From: Gnetum montanum
Taxonomy: Eukaryota > Streptophyta > Gnetopsida > Gnetales > Gnetaceae
DNA: 64,000 bases
Assembly: GCA_015680685.1 (NCBI GenBank)
Contig: MNCI01003051.1
Location: 384,307 to 448,306 of the forward strand
Direction: 5' to 3'
Part shown: in pieces, positions 12,021 through 22,327 of the stretch
Position numbering within the stretch: position 1 is the stretch's first letter
Layout of the letters: each line of letters opens with the position of its first letter
Position numbers and translations under genes: made by a program
The notes under the pieces: model-generated
What the model was told of the DNA's origin: nothing
Seen by the model: the letters and a program-made list of their open reading frames with translations, nothing else
Database searches by the model: none

Positions 12021-12161
12021 GATGAGACCTTCATCCATGTAGTGATGCTACCCCCTACACCATAGGAATTAAGTTCCACATCCTTAGCATNGATGAGACC
12101 TTCATCCATGTAGTGATGCTATCCCCTACACCATAGGAATTAAGTTCCACATCCTTAGCAT
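12021..12161. repeat. 70-bp direct duplication around a single N (probable assembly join)
   Basis: Bases 12021-12090 and 12092-12161 are the same 70-bp sequence with one mismatch (CTACCCC versus CTATCCC), separated only by an N at 12091. A single N between near-perfect copies is typical of contig ends joined without merging their overlap. Confidence 0.85.
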
Positions 12162-12169
12162 TTTATGAT

Positions 12170-12840
12170 GAAGCAATCAAGGTTAATCTTGAGAGGGGTG
12201 AGGTTATAACAGCTCCTATGTTTATTACTATATGAATTGGGCAATGCAAGATTTTTAGAGTGCAAGTTGATGATGGAGCAGTAGCAAATGTAATACCATA
12301 CACTATCATGAATAAGCTAACCCTGACAAATCAAATTACACCAACAAAAACTACATGCTTTAAATCCTTCAATAGGTCACATGTCATTGTTAGGGGCACA
12401 ATTACTATAGCTTTTGTAGCAGGGGAGCAATTCCCCAATTCTGCCAAGTTCATTGTCATAGAAGAGATGTTGGGCTTCAAATTGATATTGGGTAGACCTT
12501 AGCTGGCCCAATTATGAGCTATCTCCTCTCTAATTCATTAAGAGATCCACCTCCCATATGAAAGTGGTGAAGTTATCATCCGTGCTGATAATGTCGCTCC
12601 CTTAGCCATCAATAACGTAGATATGGAGCAAGGGTCGAAGGTTGAGTTTTCTAATGATGCATCTATAGCAAAGAACAAGATACATGAAGTAAGTACAACT
12701 AAAAGAGTGGTAGAAGCTAGTGACCTCCCAAAGGATGCCCTTTAGGCATAAATGCCCTTTGACGTAGCAAGAAAAGATCAAGGGGATTACCGAATAGTGC
12801 AATCCAAATCTTATGCACCTCCTAATCCACATTGAGTTAG
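12170..12840 (+). pseudogene. TAT1 aspartic protease and end of the gag-pro frame
   Basis: The core at 12260-12502 reads QVDDGAVANVIPYTIMNKL near the active site and ends EMLGFKLILGRP, the ILGRPW-type motif, with W now TAG. TAT3 carries the same domain with VHIDDGVTTNVI. The active-site triplet is D-D-G rather than D-S/T-G in both copies, so this may be a lineage feature or parallel decay. Coding similarity to TAT3 continues to about 12850 and then becomes the non-coding spacer that separates protease from RT in this lineage. Confidence 0.75.
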
Positions 12841-13040
12841 GAAGAAACTAAATGACTAAGGTATCCCCTTAGTCCAAAATGTGCTAGGTGCTTGCCTGCT
12901 ATTCGCTTTCACACACCTTATGTTGCATTTTTTTTGTATTATATTAGCATTGTAGTATGTTATTTGCATTTAGCTTGATTACTCAGATTATTCATGCAAG
13001 GTTGCACGCATTTGAAAGATTATTTTGGAGAAAATGAGCC
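12841..13040 (+). other. Start of the TAT1 protease-RT spacer, cut off by the caulimovirid insertion
   Basis: T-rich non-coding DNA similar in layout to the TAT3 spacer (TTTGCATTT runs). No pol follows; viral sequence on the other strand begins near 13040. Confidence 0.4.
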
Positions 13041-13079
13041 TTGTACATGTTCTGTCAATTAAAAGTATGTCCTCCTAGT

Positions 13080-13500
13080 AGGATGTATGTAGAGCCTATT
13101 GTATAGGGTTCTAGTTTTGCTAGATTATCCATGCCTATTAGTAAGTCATAAAATTTTATTTCATAATGAAAAACATCTAATACTAATATTCTATTATCTG
13201 TAGTTTTGATAGGAAGTTTAGCTTTTTATTCCATGGGCATCTTTTATGTATTGAAAGAAAAATATATTTTTTCTTTCTTTTCCCATAAGTATGGAATAAC
13301 TTCCCATCTGCCTAAAGATACTTTTGCTCCACTATCTATTAATGCATCTATGGGATACTATCTAATATAATGTATTTTAATAGAAAATGTACATATGGGT
13401 AATGAAGTTTCTCTTTTATTATTGTTAATTTGGTTGACAAGCATGGCTTGTGTTTCTTCTTGATATTTCTATCTCTGATAACTTTCTCCTATTTCTTCTA
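13080..13500 (-). pseudogene. Caulimovirid protease domain
   Basis: The minus translation contains DALIDSGAKVSL, an intact D-S-G active site, and later DLLIGMDNLAKLEPYTI, matching the end of pararetroviral pepsin-like proteases. At least three stops lie within the domain. RT should follow but homology ends near 13040. Confidence 0.75.
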
Positions 13501-13559
13501 ATATAGCTAGTTCATTAGAGGTCCATTGTATGTATTTCCTTAATTAAGTGATCTACTGG

Positions 13560-15530
13560 GTTCTAAGGAAAGATTCATCAAGAAGAGGGATTTGTTCCTA
13601 TGTTTTTTTTCCTACAAACCTTTCAAAGTTTTCATCTTCCCTTCTATTTCTTCTCTTTCTATTTTTAGTTTTGCTTCCTCATCTTATTCTATGGTTTGAG
13701 AGTCAAGGTACTTGTGCCATTGTTCTTCTATTGCATATCTTTGTTCATCTAACTCTCTTTGTTTGTCCTTTATCCATTGTTTAAGAGACATGATCCTATT
13801 GATATTGTTTATTGGTTATTCTTCTAACTATTCTTGTAGATGTTGTAATTGGGATTTAATAATCTTATATATGGGATCATGTTCTATAGGATCTAGCTGG
13901 CTATCAAAAGATTGTTCAAACTTTGTGGGTTCTTGTGGAGGTGGAAGTGTTTGTTGTGTGAGACACGTGTTCATGTTGCAGTAATAATATGCATAAGAGT
14001 CACTACTGTGCTCATTTTCCCTGGGGAGAAAATAAAGATCATTATCACTAACCTCATAATCAGAATATTCATTAGACTCAAGGAGGATATCACTAGGTTC
14101 AAAAGGAACCATATCATCATTTAAAAACTCATATTATTGTTTAGAAAGATTATGGTGTTCAATAAAATTAACACGTTGACTATGTTTCTCTTTATTAGAA
14201 CAATTGCGAGCAAAGTGATTACCTTGGCAAACAAAACACTTGACTTGTCCTTTGGGAAGTTTTTGCTTATGACGTTTGAACATACCTCTAAAGATACATT
14301 GGGGTTTATCATCTAATTTCTTTTGCCATTGCCTATGTCTGTAAGGTCTTCTATATTTAGGATCCTTATTTTTATTTTTGTATGGTTTCTGACAACAACA
14401 CTTTTCTTGCCAAGCTGGTTTTAACTACTTATGTTCAGGACATACAGAGGCATAGAAAGACTTTTCTAATTATTTATTAATCTACTTGATAGTAGATTGG
14501 GTACTAAGGTCATGATAGAGATCATGGTTTACATCATTGATAAGTTGGACAATGTAGCTAGAGCTAACATCATCCAAAGTTCTATTGCAATATTTTAATT
14601 CTTGTAAATATTTTTCTTCAAGTAGAGAAGGTATTGCTCCTATGAGATGTTCCTTAGCAGATTTGTCATGGGTTAACTTTCCTCTATAATACCAGTCTTC
14701 CATTTGAGACGAGAACTCATTAGTATCCTAAATACGTTGTAACGTAGCATTGAAAAAATGTTCTCTACATGTTGTAATATAATTATCTTTATGACCTATG
14801 AATTTTTTAGTATAGCATTTATAAAAAACATAGAAGGTCCATCTAATAATTTTTTCTTTATGTCAGCATCTCTTTGATTTCACCATCTTCTAAGATTTCA
14901 TGTGAAATTAAATACAGCATTTTGGAGAGCATTTTTCATGGATTTTTTGTCTAGCACTACTTGCCTATCTATGAAACCTATGATCTTATCTAAAACTTGT
15001 TGTCTCTATGCAAATGTATAGTTATCCATGGAGAATCATGGTTCTCTTTCATTAAGAGGCCTAGAAGAGATTGCTTAGTACTCTTGAGGATTGTGAGTAT
15101 ACATTTCTAGATTTCTTAAAATATTTTCTTCTTTAGAATCTAGTTTACTCTCAAAGTCTACAATCATGGATTTGGATTCTTCATTTGCATGAATTTTATC
15201 CTTTTCCTTGTGTTCCTTGATAAATCTATGTCTAGGTTAGGTATGGCGAGATGTGTGTTGGGATGTTAGAGAATCAATGTTTGTTTCCCACTTAGGTATT
15301 TCATACTTAGGAGGAGGAGAGTCAAGCTTAGGTTTAGGTCTTGAAGTAGTAGATTTCTTAGGAACCCATTGTTGTTCTATGGTCCTTAGTTTAGAATTCA
15401 TGGCCAACATTCGCTGATTCATTCTATCATTGTGCTTATGGATTACCATCATATCTCCAATCATTACACTAATCTTATAATTCATCCAATTTTGAAGTCT
15501 AATAGTGTTAGAAGGTGGATCTATACTCAT
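13560..15530 (-). pseudogene. Caulimovirid coat-protein region with zinc knuckle and acidic linker
   Basis: Start near 15530 (MSIDPPSNTIRLQNW). A capsid-like core around 14700-14480 includes DWYYRGKL and later AIPSLLEEKYLQELKY. A basic stretch then leads to a CX2CX3HX4C knuckle, CFVCQGNHFARNC, near 14200-14240, and an acidic segment, YSDYEVSDNDLYFLP (14060-14010). The coat protein packages nucleic acid in this family, and the knuckle follows the core as expected. The frame is broken by stops and shifts. Position and composition support the call more than residue identity. Confidence 0.65.
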
Positions 15531-15983
15531 TTTTTGAAATAAGCCATGGGCTTGTTCAAACTTTTGTTTTTGAGATTCCTTCTCTTGAAACTTATTTTCA
15601 CCTTTTGTGTTGGTACTTACTTAGCAATTCATGCCAATTGTTAATAACTGATCACACTTAGAGCAATGATATTATGTGTCATATTTTATGACTAATGTGT
15701 GAGGATAGGAACTGATGGAAGTTATTTTAGATTCATTGTATGAGACCTTTCTTAGTTATTTTGTCAGAATCTATTTTCCTTTATTTATTTTTGTTAAAGT
15801 GGCATGAGATGGTTCAGGGGCTTTTCCTAAGGTTTTGTTTATATCATAAGAGATCCCTAATTCCTTAAAGATCCTTGTTAATCTTTCTTCTTGTGTTTCT
15901 ATTTCAAGTAAGTCTGTTTGTGGAAGAACAAAAGATTTTCTAGAAGGGATTAACTTGGAAGGATTCTTTATGGGAGGAAGAAT
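15531..15983 (-). other. Decayed caulimovirid sequence between movement and coat protein regions
   Basis: Fragmentary minus-strand reading with many stops. It probably holds the C-terminus of the movement protein and a linker; no motif was recognised. Confidence 0.35.
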
Positions 15984-16560
15984 TCATTTGTTGGATTCTC
16001 CCATTTCTAGGAATGGATCTATATTTATGAATATAGGAGTTTTGAGATTTACATGATAAGTTTTTCTTTCTAGATTATGACATGACTTCTTAGGTACCAT
16101 GTGTTTATAAAATTCCTCAATTATGTCATCTAATTGAGGGTATAGGGTAGGAATAGGCACATCTTTGATGTTAATGGTTAATCCATATTCAATATTCTTG
16201 GTGCCACAGAAGATAATATGTTCATCAAATGATAATAGTGTCATTATACTAACAGTCTAAAAAAGCTTAAAAATTAAGCAAGTACCTATTGTAGCATACA
16301 CGCTAGCTACTTTCATATCTAAAGGAATGTAAGCAATAATCACTAAACTATTATGTAAATGATGGTCCCTGAATGATAGAGTAAAGTTGGGAAGTGTAAC
16401 TACTAGTGTGTTAGATTCAAGATAGCCCTTTGCCTAAGTGATAATGGCATCTTATAACTTCTTGAATCTTCAATCTACTAGTGCAAGCCAGTAGGGGCTC
16501 TTTAGGCAATAATTAAAGTGAGGATGGATATGTATATAAAGTTTAACGATATGTATATAA
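15984..16560 (-). pseudogene. Caulimovirid movement protein (30K-like)
   Basis: The minus translation includes LPNFTLSFRDHHLHNSL and then PLDMKVASVYATIGTCLIF, the pattern of the core of 30K-superfamily movement proteins of Caulimoviridae, which carry the virus between cells. The open C-terminal part at 16244-15984 follows with IKDVPIPTLYPQLDD. An earlier segment has stops, so the gene is dead. It lies between the PBS and the coat region, as in related viruses. Confidence 0.65.
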
Positions 16561-16941
16561 TTATATTAAGCTTGAATCCACTTCCTAACCTCTTCTCCTA
16601 AGAAAAAAGAAAGAGTGACGGGTCAAAGAACAAAGCCACTAATTTCTAATTTGCATTTAGAAAAATGCATAGATGTAATGTATTCAATAGGATTAAGCTT
16701 CTTGAGAGGATAAATCTCTCATTGTCAAGGGATACGTGGCATAGTGGAACATCTTGAGGTACTACAAAAAGTAGAAATGTGACGAGCATAAGGAGCAGGA
16801 GAACTTAATAAAGCATGGGTTCCGATCATTTCTTGCAATGAAGAAGTATACTATTATAGTTGCACATCTTACATGCCTCATGTCAGTTCTTACTGTGTGC
16901 CTTACACCTCCGATGACTCTGTGACTTTGCTGCAAAATCAT

Positions 16942-16954
16942 GTCTCTAATACCA
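16942..16954 (-). promoter_or_regulatory. Initiator-tRNA-Met-type primer binding site of the caulimovirid
   Basis: On the minus strand TGGTATTAGAGAC differs from the standard TGGTATCAGAGCC at two positions, one a C-to-T change. It lies upstream of the movement protein, where caulimovirid genomes begin minus-strand DNA synthesis. Confidence 0.6.
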
Positions 16955-17103
16955 ACTCTTTCCTAGATCGTTCATTCCATATGCTCACTCTTGTTCAAAG
17001 AAAAAGTAGATCATTCATTCCTTATACTCACTCTTGCTTCAATACCAACTCTTACCTAGATCATTCATTTCTTATGCTCACTCTTGTTCAAAGCAAAAGC
17101 AAT
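16950..17103. repeat. Short tandem repeat beside the caulimovirid PBS
   Basis: CTAGATCATTCATTCCTTAT, then GCTCACTCTTGTTCAA, recurs at about 16964, 17007 and 17057, with the piece TACCAACTCTT before the first and third. The unit is about 45-50 bp with small changes. Confidence 0.7.
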
Positions 17104-17113
17104 ATAAACTAAA

Positions 17114-18341
17114 TGTAGCGACTAAAAACATCAAAGGCTGGAATAGTGCACCAAGAGATCTGTAGTTGCACAGCCTTGACCCTACTTCTGCATGAGGGCC
17201 TACTGGGAATGAAGGCATGCTGCCTAGAACTAGGACTTACGTGTGTTATGACGAAATGAATATTAAGGATTTGCACAATATTTTGCAATGTCCATTGTGC
17301 CCATGGATGTGAGTGCAGTTGAGGTTTTGGGTGCAAAAATGAGGGCGCAAACACATGAATATGTGTGAGAATAATGAAAAATGCAAGTGAAATACTAAAA
17401 TGTAGGAGAAAATGCAAACAATGTGTAAAGTGTAAGTGAGAGAGAAAGTGGCACCACCCAAAATGGGGGGAAGCATAGTTAACTACAAAGAAAAGGTATG
17501 GAGGTACACAATGTACAAATAGGTGCAGTAGGTAGCATAGTCACAATCTTAGGGTATCTGGTTGTGAAGAACTAATGTCTACCATGGATTCTAAGCTTGA
17601 TGGGTTAGCTACCATGATGTCCTACAAGTTGCGGTGGTGTATAATGCGCTGGGTGGTGTACATTGGTGTTAGGTAGTGTCTCAAAGTTCACCAAGATGCC
17701 AAGTGTGCTCAAGTGCAAGAGTGCCTAGAGTGCCAATGCTCAAATTTGCCAACTAGATGTGAGATTTTCCAACCCTAAAATGTGAAGAATTGGGGTATTT
17801 ATAAGGCTAAGGTTAGCATGAGTCACAGATCAAGTTCCATGTGGTAGAGGGGTAGTTGGGACTACATTATCCCCAACTACACTCTCACTGAAGCAAATGG
17901 TGTTCTACTAGTGTGCTCTGATGGACCTTGTGAAACTACCAAACTATGATTACGTTGCCAAGACTACATGTGTGAGTACTAGCAAATCACAATGTACCTA
18001 AAACAATGCAAAATAATGTAGTTTTGGAGACTACGCTTTACGACTACGCTGTCCACTCTCTCGAGTGGTGTCAAGCATAGGTATAATTCAAGAGAAAATA
18101 GGAGATGTAAATGAAATGAAAATTGCTGATCTTGCTTGCTGATGGAATGTTGGAGCTGAGATGTAGGCTAGTGTTGCATTCTGAAGGCTTTTGAAGGTAG
18201 TTTCAGTAGACTACATTGACTATGCTCTAGAGCGTAGTCCCAAGAGTTAGATAAATTTTATCAAAAAATGTGTTTCAATGCAGACTACGTTGACTATGCT
18301 TTGGAGCATAGTCCTAGCAAGGAAAGCATAGCCTTAACACT
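17114..18341 (-). repeat. TAT2 3' LTR (minus), truncated
   Basis: The left edge TGTAGCGACT matches the left edge of the TAT3 LTR at 34149. Alignment with TAT3 holds up to AACACTT at about 18341, equivalent to about 35376 in TAT3; the remaining 0.4 kb or so of U3, ending GGTGTTTCA, is missing and the 31-bp repeat array starts soon after. TATA on the minus strand at 17796-17803. Bases 17109-17113, CTAAA, would be the target-site copy on this side. Confidence 0.8.
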
Positions 18342-18349
18342 TGTGTGTT

Positions 18350-18710
18350 GAACTGTGAACCTAGTTTAAGGTCTTGGTAGATCATGATGTGCTAGTTTAT
18401 AGTCCTAGTAGATTTTTGTGCACTAGTTTAACATTGTAGCAAATGGTGAATGTTATGCCAATTTAATGTCATGACACAAGAAGGAGTTGTGCCAATTTAT
18501 AGTCATAGTGGACTTTGTTGTGCAAATTTATAGTCATAGCAGACTATGTTGTGCTAGTTTATAATTTTTGTGGATTTTGATGTGCTAGTTTATAGTCATA
18601 GTGAACTATGTTGTGTTAGTTTATAGTCATAGCAGACTATGTTGTGCTAGTTTATAGTTGTAGCAGACTTTGTTGTGCCAGTTATAATCATAGTAGACTT
18701 TTGCTTACCT
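18350..18710 (-). repeat. TAT2 3' UTR minisatellite, 31-bp period
   Basis: About ten copies of a 31-bp unit beginning GTGCTAGTTTATAGTCATAG on the plus strand and ending ACTATGTT or a variant. A related array follows the integrase in TAT4 (40003-40320). Tandem repeats in the 3' UTR are a known trait of Tat/Ogre elements. Confidence 0.9.
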
Positions 18711-18759
18711 TGCTTCATAGAGATGTGACATTGCATACTAGGTGTAGTAAGGCTTCAAG

Positions 18760-20040
18760 TACGAGTGGTTCATCAAATTTGCAAATTCATTATCATCATG
18801 GTTAGCAAGCTTGAATGTTCCATTATCATAGGCCTTGACAACCAAGAAAGGCCCTTCCTAGTTGGCTGAGAATTTTTTCATGGGTTCGCAAACAACCTTA
18901 AGAACCAAGTCCCCTTTCTTTATCGAGCATTGATGCTGATTGTGACAATGCTTTTTCCATTGCATTTGCTGGTATCATTTGATTTGACCAAGCATCTACA
19001 TGTGCTCCTTCTCTATCAAGTCAAGGTCCATGGTTCTCAACTTGTCATTTTGAGCCTCGTCGATGAAGCTCAAGAGGGTTACATGGAGTGATGGGACCTG
19101 TAATTCAAGAGGTAATATCGCTTCAAACCCATAAACCAAACTGTATCACGTCTTACCTGTTGTAGTTCTTCATGTTGTGCGGTAGGCCCAGAGTGTGTAG
19201 ATCAGCTATTTGTGCCATTGCCATTTGCTACTATTGAGCATCTTCTTTAAAAGATTGACAATGACCTTATTTGTGGCCTTTGCTTGGCCATTCACCTATG
19301 GGTAATAGGGCAATGAAAAAGAATGTTTGATTTTAAAGTGTTCACAAAAGTCTTTGGTCTCAACATTGCTAAACTGTGGCTTGTTGTTTATGACTATGGT
19401 CATAGGTAAACCAAAATGGGTCACTATGTTGTCAAGTGTGAATTCGTAGACCTACTGCAATGTAGTCTTCTTAAGGGGAATAGCCTCAACTCACTTTGTA
19501 AAATACTCAGTGACACTTATAATGAAGTTATGCCCTATGGAGGTCATAGGTGTTATTGGTCCTATGTTGTCCAACCCCCAACGTTGGAACAACCATGTGA
19601 TCTACGTTGTATGTAGTTCAGTGGGTGGCACGTGCATTAAGTTACCATGTTGTTAACACGTGTCACACATCCTAACCCTGGAGATACAATCGTGCTCCAT
19701 GTAAGGCTAATAGTAGCCTAGGCATATGATCTTTTCCGCCATTGCCTTGGGTGCTATGTGATCTTCGTAGAGTCCCTCGTGGACTTCTTTGACGATCGTC
19801 TATGCTTCACTGTTGCTAATGCAAGTGCTATCACCCACAATGATGTACTACTATGATCATTTTCACATTACATCTTTTTTGGAAATGATTAGATGTTGTG
19901 GAGGTTTACCTTGTAGAAGGTACAACTTGATGTCTTTGTACTACTCTACTACATGGGTTATGCTTACTGTGGCTATGGGTGCAATGTCGATTATTTGCAT
20001 GATAGGCATAGTGCAATCTACCACCATGGTGTGCAATGCA
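18760..20040 (-). pseudogene. TAT2 integrase
   Basis: The minus translation aligns with the TAT4 integrase: zinc finger region, then MTIVINNKPQFSNVE and GQAKATNKVIVNLLKKML, then the C-terminal FLVVKAYDNGTFKLA. TAT4 reads IVTDNEPQ and GQVEATKK at these places, so the second catalytic aspartate and the glutamate of the D-D-35-E triad became N and K here, both G-to-A changes. Stops add to the loss. The 3' UTR array follows directly. Confidence 0.85.
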
Positions 20041-22010
20041 CAAAACATTTTAGGTGTAATGCTTAATGCTAATGTAGCTAATGAATTAGCAATGGAGTTT
20101 TCTTTGTGGGGAATATGCTAGACATTAGCAATTGCAAATTGTTTGAGTAGGTGCTTTGCCAAGTCACAGTAAGGTTTCAAGTGTTGGGCTTTACAAGAAT
20201 AGACCTCTGTGACTTAGATGATGATCAATTGTGAGTCACCTCAGATCGCTAGGCTCTGTATTCCTAGGATGTGAGTTGCTAAGATACCCTAGAGGAGACC
20301 TTCATACTGAAGTAATACTACCTCTTTGAGAGGTTGAAGCACCATGAAAGTATAAAAGTGCCTTGAAGTTGTTAAGCATTTGGCTTATGCTGGTGATATG
20401 CGCATCCGAAAATTTTGGATCTATCATTGCTTAATCATCGATTAGAAAAGCCATAAGTTGTGTGGCTATTTCTTGACCTTTGGTTGATGCTTGCACAATG
20501 TAATGTAGGTCAAACTCCATAATTATTACTTTCCAACGTGCAATGTGACTACTCTCATAAATATTCATTGTAATTGCTCAAAGCACATTACTTTTGTAGA
20601 TGATGTTGACTTGACTGTGAAAAAGACAATGCCTTCACTTCTTGAGTGCAAAGACCAAGGTAAGAAAATTCTTTTCCACATTGTTGTATTTTGCTTCATA
20701 GGCAACTAATGCATGGCTTAGATGGTATACCAAGACCTTGGTGCCATTATCTCACTTTTGATAAAGTAGAGAGGCGATGGACACATTTGAGATAGCAAGG
20801 TAGATGTAGAATGATTTATATTCTTATGGAAGGTAGAATATTGGAAGTTGAGCTAGATTTTGATTAAGGTTGTGAAATGCCACTTGGCATTGAGCTGTCC
20901 ACTCAAAGCAGACTCCTATTTTCAGCAAGTATTGCATTGGCTATAACTTGTTAGTCAACCATGTAATAAACCATCGTATGAATTGCAATCTACCCTGTAA
21001 CCCTCATAGCTCCTTAAGGTTGGCCAGTGGTGCTAATTTGATAATTGCCTTAAACTTATTGGGGTCTATGCATATGCCTGCTTTATATACTATGAAATGT
21101 AGCATGTGGCCCATCTTGATGCTAAAGACACATTTCTTAGGATTTAATCTAAGTTCATGCTTCAGACAACATTTGAGCACAAGGTCTAAATCATCTACGT
21201 GATTTTGTGATGTCTTGGATTTAACAGCTATGTCATCAATATAATCATTAAGCAGACCTAACAGGTAATTGCTAAAGATGTACATCATGGCTTGTTGATA
21301 GGTTGCTCCTGCATTTCTGAGTCCAAAGGGCATCATGGTGTAGCAAAATGTACCCCAAGGGATCATGAAGATAGTACTGAGCTAGAGCTCTAGGTTGAAT
21401 TAAATCTGGTTGTACCTTGAGAACTCATCCATGAAGGACAACAACGCATGGCTAGCCATAGTATTGACCCATTAATTAATAGTAGGTAACATAAAATCAT
21501 TTTTAATGGTTGCCTCTTTTAGGTCCTAGAAGTTTATACTTTCATTTTTCTTGTGTACAACCGTGATGTTGGACACCCAGTCTATGTAGTCAATGGCCCA
21601 GATGAAGCCAGCTTTGTAGAGCTTAGTGATTTCATCATAGACTACCAACACCACCTCAAGCCTAACCTTGTGGGGTTTCTACTTGACTGGTTTTATGTTG
21701 GGATCAAAGATTATGTTTTTGTTGCACTACACAAGGATCCAGGCTTGGCATGTCTTCGTAAGACCATATGAATGCCTTGATGTTATCGTTAAGTAATTTT
21801 GTGACGTTTTGGGCATGTTGAGGCTCTAATAAAGAACTAAGTTCCAATGTTTTTACCTCACCACTAGACATTGCTATAGGGACTTCAACAAGGGGATCCT
21901 TGATGATGTTACTTGCCTCTAGATTTAGAAACCTAACTAGATGGTTTGACCAATCTAGCAATGCCTCTACAAATGTTCAAGGTCTAGGCATTATGGATTG
22001 ATGCATCATG
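20041..22010 (-). pseudogene. TAT2 reverse transcriptase, RNase H and second (archaeal-type) RNase H
   Basis: The RT N-terminus at 21961-21704 (LSSLLEPQHAQNVTKLL) is followed by the palm at 21366-21004 with FCYTMMPFGLRNAGATYQ and an intact YIDD catalytic box, then LRLNPKKCVF. RNase H remnants follow at about 20920-20520. A second RNase H at about 20480-20050 shows HGAST and, further on, GDSQLIIIQVTEVYSCKAQ. A second RNase H placed before integrase is the hallmark of the Tat lineage. Many stops interrupt the frame. Confidence 0.85.
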
Positions 22011-22059
22011 TTAGACTACCATGTGGTGTGGTGAGGACTAGGGGTAAATGAAGATTCTT

Positions 22060-22327
22060 GTACATAGACATGTTGTGAATCCTGAAATAATCTTGCAAAA
22101 ACAACCAGAAAAATGTCAATTAATACTTGTCTTCATGAGAGCAATATGCATAGTTAAAGAAAATAATGCAATAAAATTTTGCCTAAGTATGCAAAGATAA
22201 GGGACACAGGGCTAGATTTAGGCCTTGGCCAACCATGGGGTTGCTATTTTAAGGACTTAGTAGACTATTTGATGCTAGTTTAACATCGTAGCAAATAGTG
22301 ATATGTGCTAAATGAATCATTGGAACA
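22060..22327 (-). other. TAT2 spacer upstream of RT (intron-like 3' part)
   Basis: Read on the minus strand this non-coding DNA has ACTAGCAT repeat remnants (22250-22300), a pyrimidine run TTTTTCTGGTTGTTTTTGC (about 22095-22110), then CAACATGTCTATGTAC before the RT frame. TAT4 has TTTTTCTAGTTTATTTTGCAG followed by ACATGACATGGCTATGCATG at the same place, which suggests a shared splice acceptor. Confidence 0.45.

Larger units (their letters stand above)
13040..17113 (-). mobile_element. Endogenous caulimovirid (pararetrovirus) fragment
   Basis: Minus-strand order is an initiator-tRNA-Met-type PBS, a 30K-like movement protein, a coat-protein region with a zinc knuckle, an acidic linker, and a pepsin-like protease. 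The sequence stops before RT and RNase H, so only the 5' half of a viral genome is present. Movement protein ahead of coat protein and protease is typical of Caulimoviridae and not of LTR retrotransposons. It is an old, multiply stopped genomic copy with no capacity visible here. Genus cannot be assigned; plant genome surveys have described gymnosperm endogenous caulimovirids. Confidence 0.75.

Noticed and set aside
17109-17476. 102- and 76-codon minus-strand open stretches
   Set aside because: They lie in the R-U5 part of the TAT2 LTR, and the equivalent TAT3 LTR does not keep the frame.
18350-18710. CRISPR-like array of regular repeats
   Set aside because: Units are contiguous head-to-tail with no unique spacers, in a plant retroelement 3' UTR.
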